Below the pieces are notes generated by a model. That model made no database searches and was not told the DNA's origin. It saw only the letters and a program-made list of their open reading frames with translations. Below are positions 59,767-64,000 of a stretch of 64,000 bases of DNA, one piece after another. The translations under genes were made by a program, and so were the position numbers. Position 1 is the stretch's first letter; each line of letters starts with the position of its first letter. Origin of the DNA: Acorus gramineus (taxonomy: Eukaryota; Streptophyta; Magnoliopsida; Acorales; Acoraceae); contig CM060857.1 in NCBI GenBank assembly GCA_030737835.1, positions 15,263,496 through 15,327,495 on the forward strand. Reading direction: 5' to 3'.

Positions 59767-61398
59767 GTTTGATTGATGTCTCATATTAGGGGACCATTAA
59801 ATGAGTGGATTTAAAATCTGAGAGGAGAGATCCAGCAGCATTTATTTTTTAGGGAAACCTGACACCAAAATCTAGTGGAATTCTCGTTTTAACTTTTCGA
59901 AATGGCAAATGTTAGGAAAGTCATTGCAGCAATGGCAGTGCCTTTTGTAGTATGCTTGTGTTGGTGTGTATTTATTTTAAGAGACTGACAATATCTAAAA
60001 TTAAGGTTACAGAAGAATAATGAAAATGAGTAAAACACAAAAAAAAAAATGAGGGGGTTGGGGTGGATGACATGATCCTCATCAACACTCCAAAGAAAAA
60101 CAAATGCAGAGCTGGTTAGATAAGGGATTATGTACAAATTATAGATAATTATGTGCAGGGTGCAGTGTTGTTGCAATTTTAATATATAATAGATAATAGC
60201 TTATAGATCATGGATTTTAAGTTTTAATTAATCTAATAAGCAGTAGTCGATGTTTGTTGTAGGTGTTGAAAAAAAAAAAAAACAATAGTTGATGTTTGTT
60301 ATAATAAGCTGTAAAACAATTTTTTATTGTTTAATTGTCAAAAATATCATTTCAAATGTATAAGTTAAATTCAATTTATGTTTGATAAAATAAGATGGTA
60401 TTACTTATAAAATTAGTTTTATAAATATTTTAAAAGATAAATTAATATAACATGACAAAAGTTAAATTTCACTACAAAAATGTTCAAATATTGCGCTCTA
60501 CGACTATAATATATTTAATCATTAGTGTCTAGAATATTTTTTTTAAAATAGTATGGTCATTAGCAAAAAAAAAAAAAAAAAAAGAGCATTGATGTTTAAA
60601 AGAATTTTTTTAAAAACAATTCATATATGTAATTTAAAAAACACATTTTACCCAGCTTAGATATTCTAACTTTTTAAGACTGCATTTGAAAACACATATT
60701 AAAAAGCAATTTTTTTAATAAACAACTTTAAAATACATATTGTACTTGTTTAAAGAGCTTTTGTATTATCCAGCAATCATGTTTGTTCTTATATAAACCA
60801 AAATTTCTTATTACGTAGTGTTTGGCTACAAAAATCAATGAATCAATAAAAACCCACAATGAGATATTATAAAAAATGTCAGTGTCTTCACCACCCAACA
60901 AAAAGAAATCATAGAGACCCCATTTGGTTCGTATAATTTTTTAAGATGCATTTATTTTATCAAAAATTCAGATTCTATCAAAATGTTTAGTTCAGTATTG
61001 GATTTCTATAAATAATCATTTTTTCAGTGTTTGGTTCACACATAAAAAACGATAAATGAATTTTTTGATTTTAAATGTTTAAAATACTCTTACTATTATT
61101 CATATACTCATAAAAAAAAATATCCATGTCACGATTACAAAAAAAAAATATAAATAAATAAAATAATCAATTGTATAATTAAATACATACTAATAGTAAT
61201 CTCCTTAAATTAGTTGAATATTATGACTCGTCACACATACCAATCAAAACTATATAAAAACTTTGACCCATCTACAATAATATTCTTTTATGATAATAAC
61301 GACTATATAAAGGAGAGTAAAAATAAAGGTTTCACGTGTTCATTGTCCATAGCCGTATGACTTGTATTAAACGGCGCATGTGAGTTGCGAGCCATGAC

Positions 61399-61415
61399 AG
61401 AGGGTGGGGGAGGTT
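61399..61415. repeat. LINE target-site duplication, left copy
   Basis: Seventeen bases identical to 62839-62855. The bases just outside the 17 differ between the two sides, so the duplication length is well defined. Confidence 0.85.
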
Positions 61416-62838
61416 TTTTGAAAGAACGGTAGACAATTGTTACCTTTTTAATATATTCAACGAAACTAGCAACAGTCCAAATAAAAGCCCATGTGAACAG
61501 GAAGCCAAGCAACCAAATAAAACATAAAACAAATGCAACACAAGATTACATGGCTGGGCTAGCCATCTGGAAGTAGGAGAGGATTCTACTTTGGCCATAT
61601 CCCTCCAACCCACTCGCCTATGTAAACTCCGAGATGCGTAGGTCGCCGCCTTCCACCTCGACATTGACTGCCTCTGTGATGTATCTTCCCCAGTCTCGAA
61701 TGTTATAGATGACCGCCTCCCACAAGTTCTCGAAATAAAACCTTTGTGCTTTGAAAATCACCGCATTTCGTATTAACCAGATGGCCCATGTCCTAGCGGG
61801 GATGATGATCCTCCGTAGTCTCGCTTCGGGTCCGCTCTCCACCTCGCTCACTGCACATTGCGCCGCCACATCTCCTCAACCGAGTTAAAATCTATCGTGA
61901 TCAAATGGCTGTCACGCAGCCGCTGCCATACCTCGGTCGTTGCACTACAATGGCAGAGTAGATGATCCGTCGTCTTCGTGCCCTCGCCGCATAAGGAGCA
62001 TATCATTGATGTAGTGGGATGCCACTTTGCACAGTACACTTTGGTGAGCGTTCTCCCTTGATATAATAGCCAAAGAAAAGAATTTCACCTTCAATGACAC
62101 CTTTGGCTCCCAGATTTCTTTATGCTTATGAGCTACCACTGCCCGTGAGGGAGATGAAGCTTGAAGCCAATTGAAATTGATCTTCGCAGAGAAGCCTCTA
62201 TGTGGCATAAGAGCCCAGACAAGCCTGTGTACTGTGATTGCTGATATGATGCACACCTGTAGCACTCCCCTAAGTGTCTCAGCCTAACCCATTTCTTGCG
62301 TCGTTGGACCTCGTGAGAGCCCGATTTGCCCCCCCCCCGATGATGGTTCTGTGGACCAGAACTCGTCCACCTTCCCTAGTTTGTTCACCGCAATATTGAA
62401 CATGCTCGGGAAGCGATCTTTCAATGTCGCATCCCCGCACCAAATGTCCGATCAGAAGTGAATCTAGGTGCCATCCCCAACCTTCCATGCAAATGCATCT
62501 CTCCAATGGTGTAAGTCAGCGAACCAGCCTTTGAAAAGAGCAGATGCACCGCGGTCAATACGGGGCCAATGTGAGCCTGGAACTGTTCTATATCTTTCTC
62601 GAAAAACTTTCACCCCTGGGGAGTTAGGCTCCTTCATCCACTTCCACAGCCATTTGGCAAGCAAGGCTCTGTTCGTGTTGATCACGCTACGGATCCCAAG
62701 CCCTCCCTTATGTTTCGGCTGGCATACCGCTTCCCATTTCACTAGACATGGCTTACTGCCCCTCTCTGTTCCATTTCAAAAAAAGCGCACGCGGATCACT
62801 TCCATCTTGCGTGCTACACCCTTGGGTATGCAGAAGAG
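61416..62838 (-). pseudogene. 5'-truncated LINE (L1-type) with broken reverse-transcriptase ORF
   Basis: The 3' part of a plant non-LTR retrotransposon, read leftwards. Its protein remnants include LFCIPKGVARKMEVIRVRFF, KWEAVCQPKHKGGLGIRSV and LLAKWLWKW, the end of the reverse-transcriptase region. These are followed by the zinc-binding zf-RVT domain: CSLCGEGTKTTDHLLCHC with CxxC and HxxxxC spacing, then a C-terminal stretch ending at a stop near 61618. The frame is interrupted by at least three stops (near 62775, 62461 and 62451) and by shifts between about 62050 and 62330, so it is dead. The 17-bp sequence AGAGGGTGGGGGAGGTT lies on both sides (61399-61415 and 62839-62855). The poly(A) is only four bases. 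5' truncation plus a long target duplication is typical of target-primed reverse transcription. Confidence 0.88.
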
Positions 62839-62855
62839 AGAGGGTGGGGGAGGTT
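62839..62855. repeat. LINE target-site duplication, right copy
   Basis: Exact partner of 61399-61415, at the truncated 5' end of the LINE. Confidence 0.85.
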
Positions 62856-63536
62856 AGGGATAGGAAATTGAGTGATCTTTCATAGCTAGAGAATTGAAAA
62901 CATTATGTTACCTTTATTTTATTTGTTTTTTTTTAAAATCAAATGTAATTAACTCATACATGATGTTCAATAGAGATTCTAAATCTTATAGATGTAATAA
63001 GCCGCCCAGCAAGAGAGGAAAAAAGAGATGAGGCGATGGGTAAAAAAAAAGAGTGGAGACGTTTTATTTTAAATGAAATGTAGATAGTAATTTAATTAAT
63101 TTATAAATGGTAGAATAATTATCTATCTAATTATGTTGGTAGATTCTGAGATTATAAAAAAAAAAGTAAAAATTTGATTCCACCATATTTTTCTATATGC
63201 TTTGATTCTAAATACAATGGAACATATGATTATTATCAAGATTACCATTAACCAACACACTGTATTTTATACACTTTTATGGTAATCTTACATGGAATCA
63301 AAATCTATCACAGAATGACACAAACCAAACGGAGCAGAGAGTTTTCAACCATTTGGCTTTTCCCTTCCCTTTCCCCAAGCCACACCCCCCGCGGTCCATC
63401 TTGCCAGCGTGCTTGTACTGCTTATTTGAAGGGGGATGGGTGGCCGAAGACAAATGTGGTAGATGTACTAAGGGTCACAAAAGACCAGCAAAAAAAAACA
63501 TATGTGGTGACTGCCAACGATAAATGTAGAATGATA

Positions 63537-63805
63537 ATGTTACGTTCAGTCCCATTTTCAGCTTCAATTTCAGTCTACACGTGTTTTAAATTTTTAAAAA
63601 ATAGTATACCTCATCTAATGAGGTATATGCTTTTATAAAAAAATGAAGTATATACTCTAATGAATTATATGGGTACATTTATAGAAAATGTAAAAAAATT
63701 CTTTCGAAGCATATGCCTTGTTAACGTGAGTATACGCGTCATTAATTTTTTTATTGACGTATATAAGGTTGGAATTGGAGCTGGAAACAGATCTGAGTGT
63801 AACAC
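63537..63805. mobile_element. MITE with GTTAC ends
   Basis: The left end reads GTTACGTTCAGTCCCATTTTCAGCTTCAATTTC and the right end reverse complemented reads GTTACACTCAG.TCTGTTTCCAGCTCCAATTCC, alike at about three quarters of positions. The interior has AATAGTATACCTCATCTAATGAGGTATAT, itself inverted. A diverged copy starts near 35082, and words such as AATGAGGTATATATTTTTATAAAA near 41755 suggest a third. No target duplication is clear. Confidence 0.6.
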
Positions 63806-64000
63806 CGCCATGGTGGCCGGAAGGAAATGTACATGACTAAAACTGTAAAACACGAGATCCATTTATTTGGGGGTGTCTAAAGAATATCTATATTTGAATT
63901 GGGTGTGCAATGGAAAAAAAAGTGGGTGCAAATAGAGCCACTCTACACAACATCCGTTTATAACCCACGACAAACCGAACCTCCGCCTACGTTCAGATTT

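Larger units (their letters stand above)
59767..64000. other. Intergenic region to the right end
   Basis: No host gene recognised. AT-rich DNA from 59890 to 61390, the LINE fragment at 61416-62838, and the MITE at 63537-63805. The stretch 63160-63320 has inverted words (TTTGATTCCA near the left, TGGAATCAAA near the right), a possible further small inverted-repeat element. The last 190 bases show nothing definite. Confidence 0.6.

Overview
This is a window of plant nuclear DNA. The families present (plasmodesmata-located DUF26 protein, ELF5, the short plant TOM22-type receptor TOM9) are plant-specific forms. The split between GC-rich intronless genes and AT-rich, many-intron genes, together with AT-rich intergenic DNA full of small DNA transposons, points to an angiosperm, perhaps a non-grass monocot. 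The species cannot be fixed from the sequence alone.

I can model eight protein-coding genes with complete, in-frame exon chains. In order they are: ribosomal protein eL37 (minus, 5405-7656, 4 coding exons); the ELF5/WBP11-type splicing protein (minus, 9234-17153, 9 exons); TOM9/TOM22 mitochondrial import receptor (plus, 19278-19610, intronless); a plasmodesmata-located DUF26 protein (minus, 24474-27405, 3 exons); a C2-domain protein (minus, 32978-33823, intronless); a TPR protein (plus, 38947-41084, 3 exons); the ribosome biogenesis factor BOP1 (minus, 44275-50095, 18 exons); and a G3BP-like NTF2-RRM-RGG protein (minus, 51982-59375, 9 exons). Exon borders were set by reading GT/AG sites and checking that the reading phase closes. 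Every chain sums to a multiple of three.

The spaces between genes are AT-rich and hold many transposon remnants: a Mutator-like element with a 9-bp target duplication (3498-4327), a hAT-like element with an 8-bp imperfect duplication (42768-43552), Tourist-like MITEs (one inside a G3BP intron, one inside an ELF5 intron, one just upstream of TOM9), a three-copy repeat family of about 450-500 bp, a probable SINE, and a 5'-truncated LINE with a 17-bp target duplication (61399-62855).

The genes do not form a pathway or cluster. Still, eL37 and BOP1 both serve the 60S ribosomal subunit, and their upstream regions, with those of TOM9 and G3BP, carry the telo-box and site II (TGGGCC) motifs typical of plant translation and mitochondrial genes. 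I found no previously undescribed multi-gene system. The most unusual local structures are a 190-bp tandem duplication that copies the exon 1 splice donor of the plasmodesmal gene, a perfect 18-bp hairpin beside a purine/pyrimidine tract pair, and one repeat copy that ends about 40 bp before the TATA box of the TPR gene.
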